From: Hyphomicrobiales bacterium
GTDB lineage: Bacteria; Pseudomonadota; Alphaproteobacteria; Rhizobiales; JACESI01
Length of the DNA stretch: 64,000 nucleotides
Assembly (NCBI GenBank): GCA_039989895.1
Contig: JBDXGY010000004.1
Coordinates: forward strand, 209,587-273,586
Reading direction: 5' to 3'
The notes beneath the pieces were generated by a model that worked only from the letters and a program-made list of their open reading frames with translations, was not told the origin of the DNA and made no database searches. This document shows positions 63,374 to 64,000 of this stretch, one piece after another. How positions within the stretch are numbered: the first letter of the stretch is position 1; each line of letters opens with the position of its first letter. Both the position numbers and the translations under genes were made by a program.

Positions 63374-64000
63374 AACACGATATGGTCATTTTTGGCGAAG
63401 ACTGGGGACGGCATCCAAGTTCAACGCAACATCTGGTAAAGCGTCTCGCAGGCGATCGCAACATGCTTTGGGTCAATTCTATTGGCATGCGCCGTCCGCG
63501 TTTCAACCGCGAAGACATGCATCGCTTATTTCAAAAAGCCCATTCGATGACCGTAAAACATCTTGTTCAGCCGCAGCGTGAAAACAGCAATATTGTTCCT
63601 GAAAACATGCGCGTTCTCTCACCTGTTGCCATTCCATTACCCGGCAATCCACTTGCAGCACGTTTCAATAAAAAAGCACTGTCTTCGCAAATCCGAAAAG
63701 AGATGAAGAGTGCAAAAATATCAAAACCAATTCTTTGGTGCTCATTACCAACAGCAGTTGTAGCCTGTGATACGCTCGATGAGCGCAGCGTCATTTATTA
63801 TTGCGGGGATGACTTCAATTCTTGGCAAGGTGTGGATCATGGGCCTGTCATGGAAGCAGAAAGACGCCTTGTTGAACGCGCTGACCTTGTGATTGCCTCT
63901 TCTGAACATTTAGCAGATCGCTTTCCTCGTGAGAAAACTATGCTCATTGAACACGGCGTCGACCATGACATTTTTTCGACCCCTGCACCGCGCCCAAAAG
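63370..64000 (+). CDS. Glycosyltransferase, N-terminal part (runs off window)
   Basis: An open frame from ATG 63370 (ATGA overlap with the acetyltransferase stop) to the window edge, 210 codons so far. It starts MKHDMVIFGEDWGRHPSS, contains NMLWVNSIGMRRPRFN and VIYYCGDDFNSW, and ends in ERADLVIASSEHLADRFP followed by LIEHGVDHDIF. This is the N-terminal GT-B half of TuaH-like family 1/4 glycosyltransferases. The donor-binding half is outside the window. Confidence 0.82.
   Translation, partial: MKHDMVIFGEDWGRHPSSTQHLVKRLAGDRNMLWVNSIGMRRPRFNREDMHRLFQKAHSMTVKHLVQPQRENSNIVPENMRVLSPVAIPLPGNPLAARFNKKALSSQIRKEMKSAKISKPILWCSLPTAVVACDTLDERSVIYYCGDDFNSWQGVDHGPVMEAERRLVERADLVIASSEHLADRFPREKTMLIEHGVDHDIFSTPAPRPK

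Noticed and set aside
1-64000. CRISPR arrays, prophage, integrase or transposase genes
   Set aside because: No regularly spaced repeats, phage structural genes or recombinase motifs were seen anywhere in the window.

Overview
The window is a stretch of bacterial chromosome with moderate GC content by eye. Gene content and order point to an alphaproteobacterium of the Hyphomicrobiales (Rhizobiales) type: zapA - 6S RNA - 5-formyltetrahydrofolate cyclo-ligase - YmdB-like phosphoesterase, tkt-gap-pgk-fba-thiE-like-Sel1-efp, and rplY-pth. The genus cannot be told from the sequence alone. I saw no phage, insertion sequence, CRISPR array, rRNA or tRNA.

Layout. 0-7.2 kb: ilvE, a divergent MarR / OmpR-type regulator / histidine kinase cluster, then a leftward set csaA, TetR, proC, ybjN-like and ubiK, with a 500-base non-coding stretch. 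7.3-15.7 kb: housekeeping genes lgt, midA-like, pgeF, prs, a NIT-HAMP-MCP-PilZ chemoreceptor, rplY, pth and a YchJ-like protein. 15.9-22.7 kb: a tight four-gene MoxR / DUF58 / BatA-DUF4159 / large membrane protein operon. 22.7-29.6 kb: single genes (GNAT, TauE, glutathionyl-hydroquinone reductase, TPR, NUDIX, phosphoesterase, hypothetical, CobW GTPase). 29.6-32 kb: an AT-richer accessory patch coding two lipoproteins and an LRR membrane protein. 32-36.2 kb: GMC oxidoreductase, ymdB-like, fthC, 6S RNA, zapA and a DUF4164 protein. 36.6-47.8 kb: central carbon metabolism, efp, suhB and a MotA/TolQ-OmpA pair. 47.8-49.7 kb: a second accessory patch with a decayed copy of the end of the cobW gene, an orphan nuclease-like gene and a secreted WYL-like protein. 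49.7-53.8 kb: a Mn/Zn/Fe-type ABC importer with a striking promoter-operator. 53.9-64 kb: a GntR regulator and a surface-polysaccharide locus (five glycosyltransferases, flippase, acetyltransferase and a HATPase-receiver-PP2C regulator), which runs off the right edge.

How the parts work together. The glycolysis/pentose phosphate block and prs feed nucleotide and amino-acid synthesis. Lgt would acylate the two lipoproteins at 30 and 31.8 kb. The metal importer and the His-rich CobW GTPase are two metal-handling loci, and a relic of the CobW gene lies about 1.9 kb from the importer operon. The polysaccharide locus contains its own partner-switch-like phosphatase.

The most unusual signals are: (1) an apparently unnamed four-cysteine domain with near-identical Cys spacing in two neighbouring exported proteins; (2) a metal-importer promoter whose -35/-10 spacer is exactly a 17-bp palindrome; (3) a permease fused to a DtxR-like tail; (4) a WYL-like fold that appears to be exported; (5) the duplicated cobW tail with its flank; (6) a kinase start codon buried in a perfect hairpin.
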